Shown here piece by piece: positions 48,794 to 57,897 of a stretch of 64,000 nucleotides of DNA (position 1 is its first letter; each line of letters starts with the position of its first letter). The DNA is from Cristatella mucedo (taxonomy: Eukaryota; Bryozoa; Phylactolaemata; Cristatellidae), in NCBI GenBank assembly GCA_009760855.2, contig WPIO01000007.1, positions 3,910,001 through 3,974,000 on the forward strand, written 5' to 3'. Both the position numbers and the translations under genes were made by a program. A model generated the notes under the pieces. It had not been told where the DNA came from. It ran no database searches and worked only from the letters and a program-made list of their open reading frames with translations.

Positions 48794-49149
48794 GCAGAAG
48801 CGCAGCTACGCCGTTCAAGTTACAAGTAGCTGTTTGTCACCATACGTTCGATCTCTCGTTTTCCAGACACCCGGTCTCTTGTTTGAGCTACTGAAACTGC
48901 GAGTCAAACTCTTCAAGAGGCCTTACTTTCATTCCGTCTTTCCACTGAACCGTAAAACTCTGACGTGGTACTCATTCTCTCGGACCCAACTTCCGACAGT
49001 CATTCACAGGCTCAGCCGCCTCTTTAATTCGCTTAAAAGTAGTGGAGTAGCCACATTTCAACTAGAAGATCCCAGTGGATCTTCCCGGCGGCTATGTTCG
49101 CGTCCCAGATTGCCCCAGAGGGCGCCCTAGTTAAAACTCGCCGAGGCAA
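48794..49149. other. Unrecognised segment
   Basis: A 98-codon open frame (48834-49130) has no recognised similarity. A small AAGATCCCAGTGGATCTT palindrome lies near 49068. Confidence 0.4.
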
Positions 49150-49258
49150 GCGCTCCTCCGTAGATGCCACCTACTCCAGCGAGCGGCTCCAATACAGACT
49201 AGACTCTAGTCTGTACAGGAGCCGCTCGCTGGGGTAGGTAGCATCTACGGGGAGCGCG
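49150..49258. repeat. Long hairpin, 54-bp arms, 1-nt centre
   Basis: The left arm (49150-49203) and right arm (49205-49258) are reverse complements except for about four mismatches and one indel. The core GCTCGCTGGNGTAGGTNGCA recurs on both sides; the centre is ACTAGACTCTAGT. Confidence 0.95.
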
Positions 49259-49271
49259 TCTCTGAGTTCCG

Positions 49272-49384
49272 GTGTAACAAGCTAGAGTATACCCCCAAGC
49301 CAGTGTTAATACAGCCTGTGCCAGTTTATATATCCCGGAGGTATATTATGGTCAAGGGCACTCACTTTATACCTCTCTGGGCGC
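49272..49384 (-). mobile_element. Unnamed TIR family, lone terminus (copy 3)
   Basis: GTAACAAGCTAGAGTATACC, GGAGGTATATTATGGTCAAG and GGCACTCACTTTATACC match the inverse of the right terminus of copy 2. The rest of the element is missing; a SPIN-like sequence follows directly. Confidence 0.8.
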
Positions 49385-49550
49385 GCGACCCTTTAATACA
49401 GTTCCTCATGTTGTGGCGACCCCCCCCCCGACCATACAATTGCTGTATGCAAAATGCGGAAATGCGTGCTTTCCGATAATCTTAGGCAAACCCCCGTGAA
49501 AGGGTCGTTCGACCCCCAAGGGGGTCGCCACCGCAGGCCGAGAGCCGCTG
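49385..49550 (-). mobile_element. SPIN-like non-autonomous hAT element (left end missing)
   Basis: Contains GACCCTTTAATACAGTTCCT, CATGTTGTGGCGACCCC, then TTTCCGATAATCTTAGGC, GTGAAAGGGTCGTTCGACCC and AAGGGGGTCGC. It ends GCCGAGAGCCGCTG, the inverse of CAGNGGNTCTCNNCCTG. From memory these are the diagnostic blocks of SPIN/URR1-type hAT MITEs. The left CAGTGGTTCTCAACC terminus is replaced by the TIR fragment. Confidence 0.82.
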
Positions 49551-50107
49551 GACCAGAGGGTGAGGAACTGCCTGCCGTTTGGCTTCGCCAGTGCATCTTA
49601 CCTTAGATTACAACATAAAAGAGTCCTACCTGTTAGTCGGAGACTTGGAATACAAAATATCTCGGTGGTGATAATCTGGCTGATCTAGCGTACAGCCGCT
49701 TCATAACTCTCACCACCGTCTGCTCCAGAGGAGCACGCACTAGTCCAGGTGAAGAGCTGAGGCGAGACAGCCCTACGACTTACAATTCCCTGCGCTGGTC
49801 AAAGCGAAGAATATCCATCGAACTTTTTTCGTATCAAACAAACATATGCAACTGAAGTCGGGCTGTGTGCGACGAATAAGCAGCAGCATAATAGGCCGTG
49901 TCCAGGCGGCCTTAATCGGATACGGATTTATCCTTCCCTACACGAATTAGAGTGCTTTGTTACAGGAGGCTAAAAAACGGACACCGGTCGGGGTTGTTGT
50001 GCTTTCTTTCGCCGACATCGTCGCGGTATCGCCGTGAGCGACGTATTATCGCTTGCTTGGCCTGACCTAAGCGGCAGGAACCAGTAAGGTCTGCCACCGG
50101 ACAGTTC
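49551..50107 (+). promoter_or_regulatory. NAE1 5' flank / putative promoter and 5' UTR
   Basis: Transposon-free from about 49551; CpG-containing near 49980-50100. No TATA box was recognised. Assignment by position. Confidence 0.4.
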
Positions 50108-50163
50108 ATGGCTACCAACGAGAGCAGCGTTGATAAGAGCAGAAAATACGACAGACAGCTGCG
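50108..50163 (+). CDS. NAE1: NAE1 (APP-BP1), coding exon 1 (residues 1-18 plus two bases)
   Basis: This is the first coding exon of the NEDD8-activating enzyme E1 regulatory subunit, which pairs with UBA3 to adenylate NEDD8 for cullin neddylation. It is 56 nt and encodes MATNESSVDKSRKYDRQL plus CG of a split Arg codon, then donor GTAGGT at 50164. KYDRQLRLWG is the hallmark opening of the NAE1/SAE1/UBA1 ThiF fold. The split CG is completed by the A that opens exon 2, so [14 protein letters not shown] is rebuilt without gap. A short N-terminus before KYDRQ is typical of NAE1. The exon is too short for ORF-length filters. A SINE sits 83 bp into the intron. Confidence 0.92.
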
Positions 50164-50245
50164 GTAGGTCGGATTAAGCGTGGCTGCTTATTTCGTTTCC
50201 GAAGAAACGAAGCCGCAACATTCTATGTGCATCGAACGGAATATG

Positions 50246-50386
50246 TAAATGCAAATCACTTGTATAGCGCCCAGAGAGAACTTAATCTTTATTTAGGTGG
50301 CTAACATATGCCACGGGGCTCGAGCCCACGACCTCAGCCAAACCTTGGTCGGGGCGAGCACCTTAACCACTGGGCCAAAACAGCGC
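50246..50386 (-). mobile_element. SINE family A in NAE1 intron 1
   Basis: Minus strand: CTGTTTTGGCCCAGTGGTTA, AGGTGCTCGCCCCGACCAAG, box B GTGGGCTCGAGCCCC, tail AAGATTAAGTTCTCTCTGGG. Confidence 0.9.
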
Positions 50387-50976
50387 AGCAACATGCCTTT
50401 CGCTTTCTGCTCTCCACAAGGTGGAGCCCTGTGCATTGCCTACGGCTAAGAAAACGCCGCCACTTGCCGTATATATTGCGCAAGCTCACGCAATGCTTGC
50501 CTCGTTAAAAACTTCCGAATGCAGCCAGAGTGCGAACGCTTTGGCGAAGCTGCACTGGCCCAGCCCTTTGCTCACCGTCCAAAGATGCTTCCGACGGCAT
50601 CTTATGCACACCGTTCGAGGTATCTGCTGGTGTGAACTAGCAGCTGCCTATGGCGAACGATCCGCGGACTACCAGTCGCACTTGTCGTGAGGAAAGTGCG
50701 GTTATGCTGCAAGCTGCACGATACACTCTGTAAAGTTACTGGAGTTAACGACCGTTCGTTCAGGCCAAACCCAGTTCGCATGTCTTCAATCATTTGGCAA
50801 GTGAGGCCGGACTTTTGTATGGCCTCATTCGACTTTCTATTTTCCTATTGTTGTACAGGTCTCCCTTTGTCGTACTTCTTAGAAGCGCTCGCTTGGACTT
50901 GCAGTTTGAGTGAGGCATACTTACTCAGAATCTGCCTAGCAGTAAGCTGTATAATTGCACGTTGACTCGCGAGCTG

Positions 50977-51156
50977 ATGCAGTTAAAGTGGCTAATTCTT
51001 GTGGTAGCAATTGCTTGCGGTGTCATAGCAACACAAAGCAACTGCCCTGGCTTCATCACAGGAGAGGGGGTCCGTAGTCACGAAATGCAATTTTACTCTG
51101 AAGATATTATGCATCTTGTTTGTCTGCTGGTGGTGCATGATCAAAATTGTATATGA
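50977..51156 (+). CDS. Small ORF with signal-peptide-like N-terminus (59 aa)
   Basis: The ORF starts MQLKWLILVVAIACGVIATQ: a Lys, a hydrophobic core and a small-residue region, typical of a secretory signal. About 39 residues with three cysteines follow, and then TGA. It lies within NAE1 intron 1. It could be a nested small secreted peptide gene or chance. No homologue is recognised and no splice partner was found. Confidence 0.15.
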   Translation: MQLKWLILVVAIACGVIATQSNCPGFITGEGVRSHEMQFYSEDIMHLVCLLVVHDQNCI

Positions 51157-51340
51157 ATTTAGGTTTTGCTAATAATCACTTACTGGGGTTTGCCCAGTTT
51201 CCTGAGTGAAGGCTAAACTAGGGATCTGACTTTTCCTTTTTTCAAATCGACCGATCCCCAGATGTGCTGAGAGGAATTCACCTATGCAATGATCAAGAAT
51301 GTTCAAAGATGACCTTAAGTGGAGCACACATGTGAACGTT

Positions 51341-51665
51341 AATAATAGTAATAATAATAATAATTAATCCATACCAGCTAATACGGCAGCGTTTGTTCGT
51401 TTGCTAATGATATCATCCACTGTCAGCATGCATAAGAACACAGAAGACAAGTCACGAGGACCTTGAAAAGGCTATCAATAAGTAGCATGTGCGTTTTTAG
51501 CCACTTTTTAAATGTCAAGTCAAGAGATGTCATGCCATCAGTCGGAAGTAAGTTCCAGGCTTTGGAAGAATACAAACTAAAGGCACGGCTCCATAGGACT
51601 TGAGGTTGTTTCAAGGCATAGCTAAACGATTCAAGTCTGAAGAGCAGCTGAAACACAGCCTTTGG
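51341..51665 (-). mobile_element. Decayed LINE 3' end, minus strand
   Basis: (AAT)n, CTGTCAGCATGCATAAGAAC, TCGGAAGTAAGTTCCAGGC (inverse of the WNSLPT block). Confidence 0.78.
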
Positions 51666-51814
51666 TGGCTTGGCAGCACCACAGTGTCTTTTCTCGAGGA
51701 CTTTTAAAACAATACCACGAGTGATCAGTTTTGTCCATACTTATTATGCAATGGTTTTGGCTTGGCTAGCAAAAAACCGCAGGGTTACGAGTTTGATTTG
51801 GATTCAAATTCTGC

Positions 51815-52998
51815 AGCATTTCTGCAGTGCCCAAGAGAAGTAAATCTCTTTCTAGTTACTTTGTGTGCTCTGAAGGGAGTGTAAACCAATTAATGGTAGC
51901 AAATTAGGGTCTTTTTTATACTAAGAGAACACATTTTTTATTCATGGGCTTTACAATTCGCTGCAAGAGTTAAATTAATCAGTAGTTCATGAAAGGCAAA
52001 GTATCCTGCTTAGGCTAGCATGCAAAACCACGCATTCATCATGCCCAGACAAGCATGCAAAACGACACAATAGACTCAAGGTTAGTTCGACCCGTTAGTA
52101 ACAATCACTGAATTGTGCACAGGGAAACAAAGCACACTGGAAAAAAGACAGGTCCAGTGGGGCCCTGTACAAAAGCTGTTGCTGTTGCCTCTGGTCGCAG
52201 CGTGCACGATTTTATAACCCACGACTACATAGAAGGACTATTCACTCGGACAGAGCAAAGGCTGTGTGGTACAGGTAAGTTTTCAGTGTCTATTGGAATG
52301 TCGTCAAATCAGAAGATGGCGTGACGTTGGTCGTTAGTGAGTTCTAAGCTTTGGTATCATAGTAACTGTAGTCATGGTCGCCAACCGATTTCAAGTTAAT
52401 TCTTGGCACAAGTGCGCTGGGAGACCTGAATGAAATTAATTCAGATATGCTGGCAGGAGCAAGATAATGGAGGGATCGAAAGGTGAGTGACAGGGTTTTG
52501 AAGTCTGTTTGCTGCTCGATAGTTAGCTAGTGCAGACTTGTCACTTCTGGTATAATGTGGCAGTTGCGATGTTTACGACAGATAATCTACAAGTAGTGAG
52601 TGACCAAAGTCTGGTCGGAATGTCACAAAAACATGGGACTGTGGTGTCCTCACTTAAGTAAGCCAGAATTTTTGCAATGTTACATGGATGAAAGTAGGCT
52701 GATTTGACTCTGGTGCTGATGTGCTCATCTGTTGACAAGTCATTTTGGAAGAGGAAATCCAGATTATTGGCGGATACTACAGGAGATTCGCTGGTAGAGG
52801 CGATTTAGAGAATTAGGCTTTCCAGTTACGGAGTAAAACTTGGTTTGAATTGGTTTTATTGGCATTCAATTGCAGAAAGTTTGCTGTCATCCAAGTACAA
52901 ATGCTAGCAAGGGAGCCCCGAGTGTTTGAGATGCTATGAGGCAGAAAAGGATCAAAGCAAAAGTAAACCTTGTCATCTGCATAAAAATGAATGGCTAG
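51815..52998 (-). mobile_element. Older LINE, minus strand, with YADD motif
   Basis: Runs from the tail (CCCAAGAGAAGTAAATCTCT) through C-terminal blocks to [18 protein letters not shown], with the catalytic YADD intact (52972-52983), then TANFLQLNANKTN. Continues at 53755 beyond a younger LINE. Confidence 0.85.
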
Positions 52999-53754
52999 TT
53001 TTCACTTGATAGATAAGGATACCACGTCTAAGTTGGTCCATGCATTCGTGACATCTCGTCTCGACTTCTGCAACTCACTGCTTACTGGCCTCCCAGCATG
53101 TGCGATCAGGCGATTGCAGCTGGTACAAAACTCCGCAGCTAGGCTTGTCTGTCGTGAGCTTCGCAGTTGCCACATTACTCCACTTCTCGCCGACCTGCAC
53201 TGGCTACCAGTCAAGCAACGGATTGACTTCAAGGTTTTGTCGCTCACTTTTAGGTCCCTTCATTCTATGGCTCCAGCCTATCTCTCAGATGTACTACCCC
53301 ATCAGGCCAAGCATCGTACCACCCGCTTTTCGGAATCCAACAGTCTAGAAATACCTCGTACAAAACTCAAATCCTTTGGAGACCGTGCATTTAGTTCGTA
53401 TGTTCCCAAAGCCTGGAACTCCCTCCCGACCTGCGTCAGAACATCCCCTGACCTGACCACATTTAAGAGGAACTTAAAAACACACCTATTTAGGATAGAA
53501 TTTAGTGAGTCCCCGTGATTCGTCCTTGATGTGCTTATGCGTGCTGACACTGTGCATGCTGCCACTAACCACATTTGCATGCTGACCCTGTGCATGTCAC
53601 CCCTAACCATGTTATTCATTTTGTTTGTTTTTCAAGCATGATTTTACTTACCATTTAATTGCATTTCCCTTTGCATTAAATGTAAAGCGCCTAGAAAGAG
53701 ATTAAGTTTTCTGAGGGCGCTTTATCAAGTGCATTGTTATTATTATTATTATTA
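52999..53754 (+). mobile_element. Younger LINE subfamily 1 nested in older LINE
   Basis: Open from about 52991 to TGA at 53518: [70 protein letters not shown]; 3' UTR, AAAGCGCCTAGAAAGAGATT and (ATT)n. Confidence 0.93.
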
Positions 53755-53871
53755 TGGTTACATCTGCAAACGGTAGAGAATAAGCTGTGAAAAGGAGTAG
53801 ACCTAGACCGGTACTGAATAATTGCTTTCCATTGACACCTATTCTATAGATTTCAGTATCCACTAGCAATT
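53755..53871 (-). mobile_element. Older LINE, continuation beyond nested copy
   Basis: The minus strand reads GLLLFTAYSLPFADVT, the RT segment that directly precedes the FYADD block at 52972. Confidence 0.8.
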
Positions 53872-54008
53872 AGCCGAGCTGGTTTGGTCTAGCGGTTAAG
53901 GTGCTCGCCCCGACCAAGGTCTGACTGAGGTCTTGGGATCGAGCCCCGAGGCATATGTGAAGCGCCTCAATAGAGATTAAGTTCTCTTGGGGTGCTATAT
54001 TAATAAAT
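53872..54008 (+). mobile_element. SINE family A, plus strand, near full length
   Basis: AGCCGAGCTGGTTTGGTCTA, GCGGTTAAGGTGCTCGCC, box B GGGATCGAGCCCC, tail AGCGCCTCAATAGAGATTAA, GGGGTGCTATATTAATAAAT. A short repeat TATCCACTA flanks it. Confidence 0.9.
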
Positions 54009-54011
54009 TAT

Positions 54012-54188
54012 ATTTTATCCACTAACCACATTTGCATGCTGACCTTGTGCCTGTCACCCCTAACCTTGTTATTTATTTTGTTTGTTTATCAAGCATGATA
54101 TTACTCACCATTCAATTGCATTTCCCTTTGCAGCAAATGTAAAGCACCTAGAGAGAGATTGAGTTCTTGGAGGGTGCTTTAGCAAGTG

Positions 54189-54219
<31 letters not shown>
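54012..54219 (+). mobile_element. LINE subfamily 1 3' UTR and tail
   Basis: CCACTAACCACATTTGCATG through AAAGCACCTAGAGAGAGATT and a long (ATT)n. Confidence 0.88.
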
Positions 54220-54221
<2 letters not shown>

Positions 54222-55170
54222 GGGCAATTTAATGACAAAGTTAGAGCTGTGAGGAACAGGTGTGTTTTAGCTCTCTTAAAAATACATTCGAATCACGGTA
54301 TATCATGTTCGTTGATGAGTTCGTGGCTTTGGGAGCATATTAGCAGAAGGCACAGCCTCCAAAGAATTCGAGATTGGTTAGAAGCACAGCTAAAAGACAT
54401 AAGTAAGGAAATGGATGATACGGTGTAAGCCTGATTCCTGACTGGAATGCTAGATCAAGTGAATGAATGGATCTGAAAGTCTGATTCCTGACTGGAATGC
54501 TAGAATAAAGTGAATGAATGGATCTGAAAGTAAGTGATGTGACCTTGACAAGACCTTATGTGCTTGTTGATTGAAACCAGCTAATTCAGTGAGAACTGGT
54601 GTAATGTAGGGTGGTGCTGACCTTCACGACCGGCAAGCTGAGCTGGAGTATTTTGCTCCGAATGTAGTGTTTTATTGCACAGGCACAAAAAACCTAAAAC
54701 CATTGGATTACAGAAGTATAGCAGGATGTTACAAATGCATAGATCGTCGTGGCTGTCGTGATCGTCGTGTGCTCGCTTTTTATCTAAGCAAGCCCAAATT
54801 TCTGCAATTCTACTTATAGATATGTAACCAGTTAGACTTGACTGTGGAGCTGATGAGGTCATCTAGTGAGTCATTTTCGAATAGGATATCCTGATTTCAT
54901 GAAGAGGCTACAAAAGATGAGCTGGACGAGCCTATTTTAAGGGTTAAGCTTTCCTTTTTTTTACTCATTGCTGAGTATCACTAGGTTTGCCCATATCGAT
55001 TAAGTTTGTTTTATATTCATTCAATTTGAGAAACTTTGCTCCATCCAACTGCAAATGTCAGCAATACATGCAGCAAGGGAGTTAAGAGAGTTTGCTGCGC
55101 CAAGAGGCAGTGAGGGATCAAAACACAGGTACAGAGCTATGTGTCATTTGCTTAAAAATGGAGTCTTGAT
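54220..55170 (-). mobile_element. Decayed LINE, minus strand
   Basis: Inverse C-terminal, LDHLI-like and KLNxNKT-like blocks run from the 54219 junction to about 55110. A 50-bp tandem duplication lies at 54431-54531. Confidence 0.72.
54431..54531. repeat. 50-bp tandem duplication within LINE relic
   Basis: CTGATTCCTGACTGGAATGC to GGATCTGAAAGT occurs twice in tandem. Confidence 0.95.
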
Positions 55171-56085
55171 TGTGCTTGGTCATTTAATCAGCAAGTGGCA
55201 GAGTATTATTTCTGAAAAGAAGTGGACCCGAATAGATCCCCATACTTTAAAGGTATGCTGGATGGCGATTGGCTTTATTGATCTAGGCTGAGAACTCCCA
55301 CCCAGATAGTACATAAACCTAATTCAGCATTTCTGAGCAGATCATTATACATTTAGAGTAGTTCCTACTCTATAGAGTAATTTGCTCTAAAATATTACCA
55401 TAACTTTAGTGCAATGTTTTGTTATCAGTACGAGTTTAGCTGCTCTGCAACTATTCTTTCCAGCATCATTGATAGGAATAGCTGTTAGAAGACTGGGTCG
55501 AAGTTGCATATTTACTCCTGGCCTAGTGCTGACTTTTTAATGAGTTCTGAAACAGCCTCGTGAATAATGCTGGACCAAAACCTTGAGACCAAGGACACAT
55601 TAATTATATTTGGTATGCAGGCCAGCAACAAATTTAAAAATCTCGGAAGGAACACAAGAGACTTGGAGTTTAGTAGTTCGTATTCTTCTTAACGACGAAA
55701 TTAACTCAGAGATTAAGTCAGCAATTGCAGGCGTACAGGTGGATATGAGGTTGAACATGGAGTGGATCGTGAAGAGTCCATTGGGAAAAAGTTACGCTAG
55801 AGTTGGACTCCGATCTTGTCGATCTTGCTTGCAATGGAACTGCAAAAAGAATCTGCTAGGTCGCTGTAAGTGTTGCTACTTATGATGCTGACCTAGGGAG
55901 AGGTTAAAGAGATGTTTGAAGGTCTGCATCCACATTTTTGTATTGTGCATTTATGATTTAACTTAGTTCTTAGAGATACTAGATTTGGCCTTAGCTGGGA
56001 TTTATTAGTATGCACTACAATAGTTCTTGTGTGCCAGTAGATCGACAATCAATCCTGATCTATTGTCTGCCTTTTCAAGCTTGTG
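55171..56085. other. No recognised feature in NAE1 intron 1
   Basis: Possibly decayed LINE 5' sequence at the left; nothing convincing. Confidence 0.35.
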
Positions 56086-56087
56086 CT

Positions 56088-56545
56088 TAAGAATAATAAT
56101 AATATACTTGATAAAGCATCCTCAGAGAAATCAATCTCTTTCTAGGTGCTTTACATTCGTTCCTAAGGAAACACGATCGGATGGTTAGTGGTAGCATGCT
56201 CGATAAACAACAAGAATAACATGGTTAGGGGTAACATGCATAGGGTCAACATGCAAGTGTGGTTAGTGGTAGCATGCAAAAATGTCAGCACGCATAAACA
56301 CATAAAGGACAAGTCACAGGGACCCACAAAATACTGTCATAAATAGGTGTGTTTTTAATTTCTTTTTAAATGTGGTCAAGTCAGGGATGTCGTGACGAAA
56401 GTCGGGAGTGAGTTCCAGGCTTTGGGAGCATACGAACTAAATGCATGGTCTCCAAAGGATTTGAGGTTTGTACGAGGTATTAGTAAACTGTTGGATTCCG
56501 AAAAGTGGGTAGTACGATGCTTGGCCTGGTGGATAGTTTAACGTT
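56088..56545 (-). mobile_element. LINE subfamily 1 3' part, minus strand
   Basis: Inverse tail AAGCATCCTCAGAGAAATCA, 3' UTR and the WNSLP/FGDxAF block. Confidence 0.88.
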
Positions 56546-56710
56546 TGCAGTAAACTTCAGGACATCAGAGCCAGGGTAGACATACATTATGCTTAGGCAG
56601 AGGTGCAAACTCATCCATAATGTTATCCACAAAAGAAACTAAATCACCCAAAGTAAAAAATTTGGCTCATATGGTCATCACTTGGGTTATCAAAAGGATT
56701 GTTGAAGTAG
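56546..56710 (-). mobile_element. Possible LINE endonuclease-domain fragment
   Basis: The minus strand has segments resembling the DNPSD...FVDNI region of APE-type LINE endonucleases; frames broken. Confidence 0.4.
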
Positions 56711-57040
56711 TAATTATAATAGGTCGTTTGTACATGCCTTAAGAGAAATTAATCCTGATGCTTTACAACTTGCTGAAAGAGAATCGGTAGGGTTAGTGTA
56801 ATGCACGGTATCAAGCAAAAGCAAGCAAGTATCACACTTATGCTAGCATGCTAAAACAAACATGAAGACACTCATGACCTACGGTTTGTAAAACTCACGG
56901 CTGGTAACATACACTGAATCATAGCTAGGTACACATGCAAAGCAAGCCGAAATAAAAAAAAGGTCAAGTTCACTGATGCCAAGGGAAAGCTGAGCTTGAC
57001 TGGTGTGTCATGAGCTGAGACTTAAATGATGCAAGGTCAT
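56711..57040 (-). mobile_element. Decayed LINE 3' end, minus strand
   Basis: TGCCTTAAGAGAAATTAATC and TGCTTTACAACTTGCTGAAA resemble the inverse tail. Confidence 0.5.
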
Positions 57041-57241
57041 TGCAGCGTAAGATCGTGCCTTTGCTTATTCGACACTCTGTTAATGTCCTAACACACTTGA
57101 TAGTCGCACACTATAGAAAGTTACATGACGACATATCTGTTAGGATTACCTTCGGTAGGCACAGCAATAATCCCCAGTACAGAAATAATGCTAAATATCG
57201 TGTTGCAGTCCAAAAAGGCACTTTTTAGTGCAGTAAACTAA

Positions 57242-57405
57242 AGATAGATGATTCAGCAGCCTCATTCAAATGGTGGCTGAAGAGCCAGGCAAGTTTTCAT
57301 CTAGCTTGCATCAGCAGTATAGCATGGCCTGCTACATGACTCAAACCCACGACCTGGGTCGTGAAAGCACCAGCTCTTGACCCTTGCACCAAGATGCAGC
57401 TCCAA
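57242..57405 (-). mobile_element. SINE family B (degenerate)
   Basis: CAGCCTCATTCAAATGG, GGTGGCTGAAGAGCC, CTCAAACCCACGACCTGGGT (inverse box B). Confidence 0.65.
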
Positions 57406-57499
57406 GCCACCCATCTCCTTGAAACTGTCCCACTTGATCGACTGAGTCTTTTTATGCATGCCCTTTTTTGTGATTGCTGACTCTCCTTACTAATAAAGC

Positions 57500-57628
57500 A
57501 TAGCTACTCTTGTTTGGTGGAGGGGATATGTGCTCATCTTAAACGACTTGAGGTCGAGCCCTGTGGTATATGCAAAGTGCCTAGATAATCATTAAGTTTT
57601 CTTCGGGTGCTATGTCAATGAATTGTAT
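57500..57628 (+). mobile_element. SINE family A (degenerate)
   Basis: GGATATGTGCTCATCTTAAA, GAGGTCGAGCCCTGTGG, AAAGTGCCTAGATAATCATT, GGGTGCTATGTCAATGAATT. Confidence 0.68.
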
Positions 57629-57690
57629 TTTTTTAGTACCCCATGGGAACTAAATCTTTTTCTAGATTTTTTACATGTGTTGGAAATTAA
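57629..57690 (-). mobile_element. LINE tail relic, minus strand
   Basis: AGTACCCCATGGGAACTAAA, CTTTTTCTAGATTTTTTACA; ends 40 bp before NAE1 exon 2. Confidence 0.5.
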
Positions 57691-57732
57691 GCATGTCAGC
57701 TGATCAGCTTGTGGTGTTGCTATTTGTTGCAG

Positions 57733-57897
57733 ATTATGGGGAGATCATGGTCAGGCAGCTCTCGAGTCAGCGAAAGTGTGTGTCATTAACGCTGGTGCCC
57801 TAGGTACAGAAATACTTAAAAACCTCATTTTACCGGGTGTTGGCTCTTATACCATAGTAGACAGTCACAGAACGTCAGGAGAAGACGTGGGATGCAA
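57733..57897 (+). CDS. NAE1: NAE1 (APP-BP1), coding exon 2 (residues 19-73 plus two bases)
   Basis: This is a 165-nt exon with acceptor TTGTTGCAG and donor GTAAGT. It completes Arg19 and then encodes 54 residues beginning [16 protein letters not shown] and ending TSGEDVGC, plus AA of the next codon. Length and order match human NAE1 exactly (LWGDHGQEALESAHVC through SGEDAGN). This is the beta1-alpha-beta2 core of the inactive adenylation half-domain. The loop reads [14 protein letters not shown] where human has [14 protein letters not shown], so it is closer to the canonical glycine-rich nucleotide loop. [10 protein letters not shown] is the start of the acidic loop after beta2. The next exon should begin with a pyrimidine, then Phe-Phe-Leu. 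None was found up to base 64000, so the gene runs off the window. Confidence 0.94.

Larger units (their letters stand above)
50164..57732 (+). other. NAE1: NAE1 intron 1 (7.6 kb)
   Basis: The intron is bounded by GTAGGT and TTGCAG. It contains SINE A copies (50246, 53872, 57500), SINE B (57242), and LINE relics of both orientations over most of 51340-57690. 55171-56085 shows no convincing feature. A short open frame with a signal-peptide-like start lies at 50977-51156. Confidence 0.88.

Noticed and set aside
48834..49130. 98-codon ORF between TIR element copy 2 and the hairpin as a transposase fragment
   Set aside because: No transposase motif (DDE/DDD spacing, hAT dimerisation block) is visible.
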